Below are positions 6,338 to 12,847 of a stretch of DNA of 20,784 nt, piece after piece; within the stretch, counting starts at the first letter, position 1; every line of letters begins with the position of its first letter. The stretch comes from a virus. The notes beneath the pieces were generated by a model. It saw only the letters and a list, made by a program, of their open reading frames with translations. It made no database searches and was not told the origin of the DNA. The DNA is taken from the IMG/VR virus record IMGVR_UViG_3300027906_000193, positions 1 to 20,784 of that record. One strand, given 5' to 3'. Position numbers and translations under genes: made by a program.

Positions 6338-6418
6338 ATGGACCTTCTGTACGTACTCTTCCTAGTACTCTTACTAGGATTCGGTATGGAAATGACTTGG
6401 TCTACTAAACGAAAGTAA
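6338..6418 (+). CDS. 26-residue hydrophobic membrane peptide
   Basis: The ATG directly abuts the stop of the secreted protein gene, with no bases between. The product is a single hydrophobic helix (DLLYVLFLVLLLGFGM) followed by a short basic end (WSTKRK). This is the positive-inside pattern expected of an N-out, C-in span. It resembles no family I can name. The tight junction and clean membrane-anchor composition support a real mini-gene. A hairpin follows 5 bases after its stop. Confidence 0.5.
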   Translation: MDLLYVLFLVLLLGFGMEMTWSTKRK

Positions 6419-6422
6419 AAGG

Positions 6423-6453
6423 AGGAGAGGCACCTCAGAGTCGGACCTCTCCT
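6423..6453 (+). terminator. 8-bp hairpin after the mini-gene cluster (weak terminator or processing site)
   Basis: AGGAGAGG (6423-6430) and CCTCTCCT (6446-6453) are exact inverse complements with a 15-base loop. They are followed by TCATT, which is only partly T-rich. The hairpin lies just after the last mini-gene and before the capsid leader. It could weakly end transcription from upstream, or be an RNase III-type processing site as in T7 late mRNAs. Confidence 0.5.
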
Positions 6454-6487
6454 TCATTGGCATTAGCCCTTACGAGGATACCTTTTG

Positions 6488-6499
6488 CCGTCTAGACGG
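6488..6499 (+). repeat. 12-bp perfect palindrome in the capsid gene leader
   Basis: CCGTCTAGACGG reads the same on both strands. The flanks (TTTTG before, TGGGA after) could extend it in RNA by G-U pairs. It may be a protein-binding site, part of a promoter or an mRNA-stabilising 5' hairpin about 70 bases before the capsid start. Confidence 0.5.
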
Positions 6500-6571
6500 T
6501 GGGAAAGACCACAAACAAATTGATCAAACAATTTCACGTGAGAAAATAAACAATACATTATTTAATTAACA

Positions 6572-7723
6572 ATGGCTAACGCTTTAACTACCGCCATCGG
6601 TAGGATTAATAGTACTGGCAATACTCCGCTAGCGCTGGGTACTGCATATGATACTAAGTATGGAACCTATCTCAAGCTCTTCTCAGGAGAGCTGTTCAAA
6701 GGATTCCAGACCAACACAATTGCTCGTGATCTAGTCACGAAGCGTACCTTGAAGAACGGCAAGTCATTGCAGTTCATCTACACTGGCCGCATGGATGCAG
6801 CTTATCATGAACCTGGGACTCCAATCTTGGGAACAGAGAATGCACTGCCCGTGGCCGAGAAGACAATCGTGATGGATGATCTCCTCATTTCCAGCGCGTT
6901 TGTATACGAACTCGATGAGACTCTTGCTCACTATGAACTCCGTGGAGAGATTGCCAAGAAGATTGGCTTCGCTCTTGCAGAGAAGTATGACCGCTTGATC
7001 TTCCGTTCTATCACACGTGGTGCTCGTGCTGCTCACCCTGTATCAGCTACTAATAAAGTTGAACCAGGTGGAACACAGATCCGTGTCGGTACTAACGCCG
7101 CAGGATCTGATGCTTATGTAGCAACTTCCTTGATTGATGCATTCTATGATGCAGCTGCAGCCCTCGATGAGAAGGGTGTAAGTTCACAAGGGAGACAGGC
7201 CGTACTAAACCCACGGCAGTACTATGAACTAGTGCAACTTGTTGGAGAGAATGGTCTTGTGAACCGTGACGTACAAGGTTCCTCACTTCAAAGTGGAACT
7301 GGAGTTGTCTCGATTGCAGGCATCAACATCCACAAGTCGATGAACATCCCATTCTTCGGCAACTACGGTACCATCTATGGTACAGGTTCAGCCACCAACC
7401 CAGGTGTAGTTGATCCAGGTAACGTTGGTTCACACGTAGGTAATAACTCCGAGCTAGAAGATGGCGGCGGTGTTAACGGTATGAACAACAACTATGGTGA
7501 ACAGAATGCCTTCGATAATTCCTGTGGACTTATCTTCCAGAAAGAAGCTGCAGGTGTTGTAGAGGCAATCGGACCTCAAGTACAAGTTACCAATGGTGAC
7601 GTTTCTATCATGTATCAAGGTGATATCATCCTTGGCCGTTTGGCTATGGGAGCAGATTATCTAAACCCTGCTGCATGTGTTGAACTGTTCGCTGGAACAG
7701 CAACTAAGCCAACCGCTTGGTAA
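6572..7723 (+). CDS. Major capsid protein, T7 gp10-like
   Basis: A 383-residue shell protein, somewhat longer than T7 gp10A (345). It forms the icosahedral head with the HK97-type fold. The N-terminal region (YLKLFSGELFKGFQTNTIAR), the strand-loop TLKNGKSLQFIYTGRMDAAYHEPG and the spine-helix segment EIAKKIGFALAEKYDRLIFR are typical of T7-type and cyanopodovirus capsids. A Gly/Asn-rich stretch at about residues 264-312 (GVVDPGNVGSHVGNNSELED and on) looks like a surface loop and may account for the extra length. Arg codons differ from the tail genes: 11 of 14 are CGT or CGC, only two AGA/AGG. This fits high expression. The gene has its own leader and a strong terminator, but no Shine-Dalgarno sequence. 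No slippery site for a minor 10B-like form was seen at the 3' end. Confidence 0.96.
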   Translation: MANALTTAIGRINSTGNTPLALGTAYDTKYGTYLKLFSGELFKGFQTNTIARDLVTKRTLKNGKSLQFIYTGRMDAAYHEPGTPILGTENALPVAEKTIVMDDLLISSAFVYELDETLAHYELRGEIAKKIGFALAEKYDRLIFRSITRGARAAHPVSATNKVEPGGTQIRVGTNAAGSDAYVATSLIDAFYDAAAALDEKGVSSQGRQAVLNPRQYYELVQLVGENGLVNRDVQGSSLQSGTGVVSIAGINIHKSMNIPFFGNYGTIYGTGSATNPGVVDPGNVGSHVGNNSELEDGGGVNGMNNNYGEQNAFDNSCGLIFQKEAAGVVEAIGPQVQVTNGDVSIMYQGDIILGRLAMGADYLNPAACVELFAGTATKPTAW

Positions 7724-7739
7724 GCTTATTATTATACAC

Positions 7740-7763
7740 GGGAGCTTCGGCTCCCTTTTTTTT
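7740..7763 (+). terminator. Strong intrinsic terminator with UUCG loop after the capsid gene
   Basis: GGGAGC, loop TTCG, GCTCCC, then eight T (7756-7763). A perfect 6-bp GC-rich stem, an exceptionally stable UUCG tetraloop and a T8 tract make this a textbook intrinsic terminator. It starts 17 bases after the capsid stop. In T7 the only main late terminator (T-phi) is at exactly this place, after gene 10, where partial read-through reduces expression of tail genes relative to capsid. Confidence 0.93.
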
Positions 7764-7775
7764 ACATTTTAAATT

Positions 7776-8411
7776 ATGACTTCTTCCTATCCAACCACTA
7801 ACGCTACAGAAGAACTACCTGCAGTGAATCAAATCCTGGCGTCAGTTGGGCAGGCACCTGTCACTACCCTCGATCAAACCAACCCGGACGTTGCGATTGC
7901 TTACGGTACTTTACTAACAGTATCGCGAGAAGTACAGAGTGAAGGCTGGAGCTTCAACACAGAATATGCTTACGATAAAGAAACAACAGACGCAAATAAA
8001 GAATTCAATATTCCAAACAATATGCTACAAGTAGATCTAACTAATGATCAGAATAGCTTCGATAAAAGTGTAGTCAGACGTAGTGGTAAGTTGTATGATA
8101 GATACAACCATACCTATGAGATAACCAGTGAAGCTAACGGAAAACTAACATTAGATATTGTTTGGTTATTTGATTGGGTTGACCTACCTACACCTGTACA
8201 AGATTACATAGTAGCTAGAGCAGCTACCATTGTGTCTAGTAGAATTGTAGGAGATCAAGGTCAATACCAAATGTTACAACAGAAGGAAGCTTATGGTAGA
8301 GCCATGGCTTTAGAGTATGAAACTAATCAAGGTGACTATACCTTCTTCGGACATCCTCAAGGACGGAACTACTATAAGAGTTATCAACCTTATCACGCAC
8401 TTTATAGATAA
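7776..8411 (+). CDS. Tail tubular protein A (adaptor), T7 gp11-like
   Basis: A 211-residue protein, near the 196 residues of T7 gp11. It forms the 12-fold adaptor ring between portal and nozzle, and fibres attach at this interface. Family features are the N-terminal helix region EELPAVNQILASVGQAPVTT, the GWSFNTE motif, the LPTPVQDYIVARAA segment and the C-terminal helix. The N-terminal ~50 residues and gene order are the best markers. The start has leader TTTTAAATT and no Shine-Dalgarno sequence. The stop overlaps the next start as TAATG, so tail tube A and B are translationally linked. Confidence 0.94.
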   Translation: MTSSYPTTNATEELPAVNQILASVGQAPVTTLDQTNPDVAIAYGTLLTVSREVQSEGWSFNTEYAYDKETTDANKEFNIPNNMLQVDLTNDQNSFDKSVVRRSGKLYDRYNHTYEITSEANGKLTLDIVWLFDWVDLPTPVQDYIVARAATIVSSRIVGDQGQYQMLQQKEAYGRAMALEYETNQGDYTFFGHPQGRNYYKSYQPYHALYR

Positions 8412-11149
8412 TGGCAGCAGTCACTCAAATGATACCTAGCTACTTAGGTGGTGTATCAAAACAAACAGACAAAAAGAAAATACCTGGTCAAGTAAGAGAA
8501 TGTCTCAATGCCTACCCTGATCCTACATTTGGATTAAGGAAGAGACCAGGACTTAAGTTCATCAAAACAATACATGAATCATCTGATACATCTTCACCAG
8601 ACTTTGCTAATGCTAAGTGGTTCTTTATCAAACGAGATAATGAAGAGAAGTATATTGGATGTATTCTAGATAAAGATGTAGAAGCAACTAACCCTATCAA
8701 GATATGGAACTCTGATGGTACAGCTTGTACAGTAACCTATCCTGATGGTGTTAACTATCTTGACACCACACGAGATAACTACGATATACTGACAGTACAA
8801 GATAACTCTGTTATCACCAATAAGACAAAGGCTATAGGTCTACAAGCTGCACCATCCTATACACTTAATACTTCAGGTACAGTAAGATTATTCCAAGTTA
8901 AGTATAGTTGTAAATATCAGGTTGCAATAAAGATAGGTGGTACTACATATGATGCTTCCTATACATCCATCACTGAGGAAGCTACGCCACCAGCAGGCCC
9001 AGGTGGAGAGTTAGTAAATAATGCTGAAAAAATTCTATCTGAATTAAAGACTGCAATTGAAGCATTGTCACTTCCAGGTACAATGACAGTCACTCAGTTA
9101 GAGGCTACATTAGAATTATCTTATGTAGATAGTTCTAGTAATCCAGCAGCGTTTGAATTATCCACAAGTGATAATCAAGGTAACGCTACTATTAGAGGAT
9201 TTACTCAACAAGTTAATGTAGTAGCTGACTTACCGGCAGATAGCTTACATAATAGAATAGTGAAGATTGTCAACTCCAATGCTGGTACAGCAGAAGATAC
9301 TTATTGGAGTACATTTGTAGCAGAGAATGGTACATCAGGTGCTGGGTACTGGAAGGAGACTATAGATCCAACTGTCTCACCAGGTATGGATAGCAGTACA
9401 CTACCACATCAACTACGTAACACAGCATTGAATACATTTGTATTTGATAAAGCTGCTTGGGTTGATAGGAAGGTAGGTGATACAACCACTAACTCAGACC
9501 CTAGTTTTGTAGGATATACAATACAACAGACATTCTTCCACAACAACAGACTTGGAATACTGTCTGAAGATAATGTAGTGATGAGCAAATCAGGTCAATT
9601 CTATGACTTTTATCATGCTTCAGCATTAACTCAAACAGCTTCAGACCCAATTGATATCAACTGTTCAAGTATTAGACCAGCTGTATTACATGCTATAATA
9701 CCAACTGCACAAGGTTTAATCCTGTTCAGTAAGAATCAACAGTTTATAATGTTCTCTGATGCAGAGATACTGACACCAACATCTTCAGTCATACGTGGAA
9801 TCTCTAACTATGAGATGGATTCTAATATTGATCCTGTTGATGTAGGTACTCATATTAACTTTGTCAGTAAGACCCCTAGTTACTCACGTGTATTCGGTAT
9901 GCAGACTAGAGGTTCTGAAGAGAGTCCTGTTGTTAATGACATCAGTAAAGTTGTGTCAGAATGGATACCAGATACAGTAACTAATCTACTCACGAGTCCA
10001 CAGAATTTCCTAATTGCTTTGTATGGTTCACTTGACAATACAATGTACTTACATAAGACTTATGTTGTAGGAGATAAGATTCAGATGCAGGCATGGTTTA
10101 AATGGGACTTCCCAGGTAATATACAACATGCTGCTGTTGATTCTGATAGTATGTGGACAGTAGTAGAATATAAAGGTAAGTATATACTAGCTAGTGCTAG
10201 TCTAACACAGACACCTGAAGAGAAGATTATTATTACTAGTGATGGTAAGCAAGTTAATCCACATATGGATTTATATGGAGCTGTTAGTTCCATGACTTAT
10301 GACGCAACTAATAATCTAACTAAATGTTATCTACCTACAGGGTATAAAGATAATGAAACTCTAACACCAGTACTAGTTATCGCTGGTAACGGTACTACTA
10401 ACTTTGCAGGTGTAACAGAGTCTGGCTTTACAATTACACCAGGCAGACCTACAGGTCAAGATCATACAACAGCTAGTCCATACTTTGAAGTACCTAATAA
10501 AGATATATCAGGGCTAACTGCTGCTGATGTAATTATTGGGTATAAATATAATTATGATGTAGAACTCCCTAAGACATACTTTAAACTTAATCCTGAAGGA
10601 ACTGTAAAAGATTACACAGCAGCATTAACTATTGCACGCATGAAGTTTGCTGTTGGTCTTTCTAGTGTTGTCAGTTTTAAAGTTAAGAGTAAAGGTTATA
10701 GAGGAGAACTAAAAGAGTTTACAGGAGATGGCTCCACTACAGCATTCAGTGTTCCATTTCCACTTAAAGAAGAGGACGGTATTGTAGTTAAACTAAATGG
10801 TGCGAAGCAAGCTTCGACAGCTTATAGTGTTACTACTACAGATGCACAAGCTACAGTTACATTTAACACTGCTCCAGCAGCAGCTTCTACAGCAGCTAAT
10901 GTTACGACACCTGCTCAGAAGATTGAGATTACAACAGATACTTGGTTTGATGTACAACCAGTACAAGATGCAGACCAGTACTTAGCAGATGATGTACCTC
11001 TAACTGAAGAGGCAGTATTCACAGTACCTCTACATCAAAAAACAGATAACTTTGACGTAAGAGTTTTCAGTAACTCTCCATTCCCAGTATCATTATCTTC
11101 AATGATGTGGGAAGGTAACTATTCACCACGATTCTACAGAAGAACCTAA
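8411..11149 (+). CDS. Tail tubular protein B (nozzle), T7 gp12-like, with inserted fibre-type module
   Basis: A 912-residue protein, larger than T7 gp12 (794). Six copies form the tail nozzle below the adaptor. Typical features are the N-terminus IPSYLGGVSKQTDKKK...CLNAYPDPTFGLRKRPG, the central propeller region with HNNRLGILSEDNVVMSKSG and ISNYEMDSN, and the C-terminus SSMMWEGNYSPRFYRR. Residues about 769-835 (EFTGDGSTTAFSVPFP ... STAYSV ... VTFNTAPAAA) are not typical of gp12. They match the N-terminal domain of the tail fibre encoded at 19823 in this window, which suggests domain insertion. Arg codons are mostly AGA/AGG (15 of 22), unlike the capsid gene. It overlaps the genes on both sides by one base (TAATG). 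Confidence 0.94.
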   Translation: MAAVTQMIPSYLGGVSKQTDKKKIPGQVRECLNAYPDPTFGLRKRPGLKFIKTIHESSDTSSPDFANAKWFFIKRDNEEKYIGCILDKDVEATNPIKIWNSDGTACTVTYPDGVNYLDTTRDNYDILTVQDNSVITNKTKAIGLQAAPSYTLNTSGTVRLFQVKYSCKYQVAIKIGGTTYDASYTSITEEATPPAGPGGELVNNAEKILSELKTAIEALSLPGTMTVTQLEATLELSYVDSSSNPAAFELSTSDNQGNATIRGFTQQVNVVADLPADSLHNRIVKIVNSNAGTAEDTYWSTFVAENGTSGAGYWKETIDPTVSPGMDSSTLPHQLRNTALNTFVFDKAAWVDRKVGDTTTNSDPSFVGYTIQQTFFHNNRLGILSEDNVVMSKSGQFYDFYHASALTQTASDPIDINCSSIRPAVLHAIIPTAQGLILFSKNQQFIMFSDAEILTPTSSVIRGISNYEMDSNIDPVDVGTHINFVSKTPSYSRVFGMQTRGSEESPVVNDISKVVSEWIPDTVTNLLTSPQNFLIALYGSLDNTMYLHKTYVVGDKIQMQAWFKWDFPGNIQHAAVDSDSMWTVVEYKGKYILASASLTQTPEEKIIITSDGKQVNPHMDLYGAVSSMTYDATNNLTKCYLPTGYKDNETLTPVLVIAGNGTTNFAGVTESGFTITPGRPTGQDHTTASPYFEVPNKDISGLTAADVIIGYKYNYDVELPKTYFKLNPEGTVKDYTAALTIARMKFAVGLSSVVSFKVKSKGYRGELKEFTGDGSTTAFSVPFPLKEEDGIVVKLNGAKQASTAYSVTTTDAQATVTFNTAPAAASTAANVTTPAQKIEITTDTWFDVQPVQDADQYLADDVPLTEEAVFTVPLHQKTDNFDVRVFSNSPFPVSLSSMMWEGNYSPRFYRRT
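10715..10915 (+). other. Region encoding the fibre-like module inside tail tube B
   Basis: This codes for about residues 769-835 of the nozzle protein. Aligned by eye to the tail fibre N-terminus, shared positions include TG-x-GS-x-T-x-F, FP, a later V-x-V, STxYS and V-x-FNTAPA. The DNA itself is diverged, so this is not a recent duplication. Confidence 0.6.
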
Positions 11150-11604
11150 TGTCCACACCAGAGCAACGAAAGGAAGACCGAACTAAAGCTAAGTTTCTAA
11201 TTAACACAGCTTGTTCTAAAAATCAAGCAGCAAAAGATTACTTATGGGATATATGTGAAGTATGGCGTCGTTTAGATGACATCTACGATGGAGACCATGA
11301 AGTAACACGAGAACAATTAATGGATGTATTTGAAATCTTATGGATTAGACTACCTACTAACCCATTCTTTGTAAGGCATCAGGACATTCTAACATCTCAA
11401 CATATAAGTATGTGGAATGCTTGGATAGCTTCTAATCTATGGGCGGGTGGAGATGAAACAGAGAGGATATATTCACATGTATGGCGTTATACTATACATG
11501 AATTGGTTCCACTAGTTGCTCTATTAACACAAGGTCATACACAAATGGCAGTAGTATCAGGTCAAGTAAGACAAATGTACAAAACTAAATTAGGAGAAGA
11601 ATAG
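11149..11604 (+). CDS. Hypothetical all-helical protein in the T7 gp13 slot
   Basis: A 151-residue Trp-rich soluble protein between tail tube B and the gp14-like protein. T7 encodes gp13 at this place, but I see no similarity to T7 gp13. Motifs of note are WDICEVWRRLDDIYDGD near residues 33-49 and a long helical C-terminal half (SMWNAWIASNLWAGGDE, WRYTIHELVPLVALL). The prediction is mainly helical with no signal peptide or membrane span. The start overlaps the preceding stop (TAATG) and the next gene begins 2 bases after its stop, so it belongs to the ejection-protein cluster. It may be an assembly or minor virion protein; that is positional inference only. Confidence 0.82.
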   Translation: MSTPEQRKEDRTKAKFLINTACSKNQAAKDYLWDICEVWRRLDDIYDGDHEVTREQLMDVFEILWIRLPTNPFFVRHQDILTSQHISMWNAWIASNLWAGGDETERIYSHVWRYTIHELVPLVALLTQGHTQMAVVSGQVRQMYKTKLGEE

Positions 11605-11605
11605 T

Positions 11606-12823
11606 ATGGGTTGGTTCGGAGGCGGCGGTAAAAGCCCTGAAGAGAAAGCAAAAGAGGAACAAGAAGAGGCATTAGAGGATCGACACGAATATAATATGGA
11701 TAATTATGACTACAATAATCTAACTGTAGATCGTAATTATGAGCAGCAGATGCTTTCCAATGAGCTGCAGCGTAGACACATTGCAAATGTTGCTGATTAT
11801 CAAGATAAGAAAGCAGCAGATTCATGGGATTATGCCATGGAGATACGGGAGGTTAAATATAACGCCCAAGTAGCTGCCTATAATAAATCCGAACAACTCT
11901 ACGGAGCACAGATCGGGTTAAACCAAAGAGCAGCAGGTCTAGCATATGACAATGCAATCAATGTAAATAAAGAACGTCAAGAACAGTTAGCATTTGCTGC
12001 AGCTAAATCTAACATAGCATATCAGAAAACACATAAAGATTTACGCTATCAACGACATCGTAATCGTTTAGGTATAGAGCGAGCTAGAGACTTTACTTCC
12101 CTACAGAAGGAAGAGGCAACATTAAAGAATCAAGCTAATAGAGCTAAGGCTGCTTTCGACAGTCAGGATATGTATGTAAAGAGCTTACAAGCTAAAGGTA
12201 AGGTATCAGCTAGAGGAGTTGCTGGACGATCAGCGGCTAAAACATATCAATCAGTTGTAGCAGAAGCTGGAAGATCAGCTGCAGCTTTAGCAGATAGTGT
12301 TACTAGAGCTGACTCTGCTTATAACCTGTCTATGTATGGTATGGATTTAGATCTACAATACAAACAGGCTGACTTTATAGTATCAGAGAATAAATTTCAC
12401 AGTGATATAGATCATGCAAACCAAAGTTATGATCTACAGAAGCAAGAAGAGGCAGCATCAAAACTAAGCATCATGCGTGCTTATGATCACGCAATAAGTA
12501 AAGTAGGATATGATCAATTCGCTGCAAACGTAGCAGCAGATGCTAAGAGGATGTCGAAACCTTCTCTTATGCCAGCACCCCCTAAACCAGATGCAGTACC
12601 TAGAGCAAGAATCCTTGATCCAATGGTTCCAATCTACGGACCAGAACCAATCGAAGGTGTCTCTTACTCAGGTGGAGCTAGCGGTGGTGGCGGTAACGCA
12701 GTTACTGGTGCTATCGGTGGAGCTATGCAAGGAGCTGCTTTAGGAACAGCTATCGCGCCTGGAATTGGAACAGCTATCGGTGCAGTTGTTGGTGGAATAG
12801 GCGGTGCTATGGGCCTCACGTAA
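11606..12823 (+). CDS. Internal virion protein, T7 gp14-like, with C-terminal glycine zipper
   Basis: A 405-residue protein, about twice the length of T7 gp14 (196). gp14 is ejected first and forms a pore in the outer membrane. The N-terminus (MGWFGGGGKSPEEKAKEE) leads into long charged helices likely to form coiled coils. The middle segment GKVSARGVAGRSAAKTYQSV resembles the core of the gp14 family. A Pro-rich linker precedes residues 363-405, a glycine-zipper stretch (GAIGGAMQGAALGTAIAPGI and on) suited to membrane insertion. In T7 the hydrophobic region is at the N-terminus, so the arrangement here is different. GGAGA (11592-11596) precedes the start at a usual distance. Assignment rests on order, composition and the central motif. 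Confidence 0.86.
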   Translation: MGWFGGGGKSPEEKAKEEQEEALEDRHEYNMDNYDYNNLTVDRNYEQQMLSNELQRRHIANVADYQDKKAADSWDYAMEIREVKYNAQVAAYNKSEQLYGAQIGLNQRAAGLAYDNAINVNKERQEQLAFAAAKSNIAYQKTHKDLRYQRHRNRLGIERARDFTSLQKEEATLKNQANRAKAAFDSQDMYVKSLQAKGKVSARGVAGRSAAKTYQSVVAEAGRSAAALADSVTRADSAYNLSMYGMDLDLQYKQADFIVSENKFHSDIDHANQSYDLQKQEEAASKLSIMRAYDHAISKVGYDQFAANVAADAKRMSKPSLMPAPPKPDAVPRARILDPMVPIYGPEPIEGVSYSGGASGGGGNAVTGAIGGAMQGAALGTAIAPGIGTAIGAVVGGIGGAMGLT

Positions 12824-12837
12824 ACTTTAACTTCTAC

Positions 12838-12842
12838 GGAAG
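12838..12842 (+). promoter_or_regulatory. Ribosome binding site of the gp15-like gene
   Basis: GGAAG 5 bases before ATG 12848, in the 24-base gap after the gp14-like gene. It supports this start. Confidence 0.5.
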
Positions 12843-12847
12843 AATAA

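Larger units (their letters stand above)
6419..6571 (+). promoter_or_regulatory. Gene-free leader of the major capsid gene (candidate late promoter region)
   Basis: This is the longest gene-free stretch in the window (153 bases), and it precedes what should be the most expressed gene. It holds two hairpins (6423-6453 and 6488-6499). An AT-rich, seemingly unstructured last 40 bases has no Shine-Dalgarno sequence before ATG 6572. In T7 the strong phi10 promoter sits at this place. I cannot identify a phage RNA polymerase promoter here because its consensus for this phage is unknown to me. A sigma70-like pair TTTCAC (6532) / TACATT (6554) with 16-base spacing is too weak to call. Confidence 0.4.

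Noticed and set aside
6532-6559. Sigma70-like promoter TTTCAC / TACATT before the capsid gene
   Set aside because: Both boxes are poor matches, the region is AT-rich so such pairs occur by chance, and late genes should use the phage polymerase.
7690-7735. Possible frameshift site giving a longer minor capsid protein as in T7 gp10B
   Set aside because: No slippery run or pseudoknot seen near the stop, and the terminator begins 17 bases later.
10803-10816. Inverted repeat CGAAGC-AA-GCTTCG in tail tube B
   Set aside because: The 2-base loop cannot form as such, no T run follows, and it lies mid-gene; likely coincidence.
11245-11300. DDIYDGD motif reminiscent of the Asp-rich motif of prenyl synthases
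   Set aside because: Only one short Asp cluster, no second motif, and the protein is half the size of that family.
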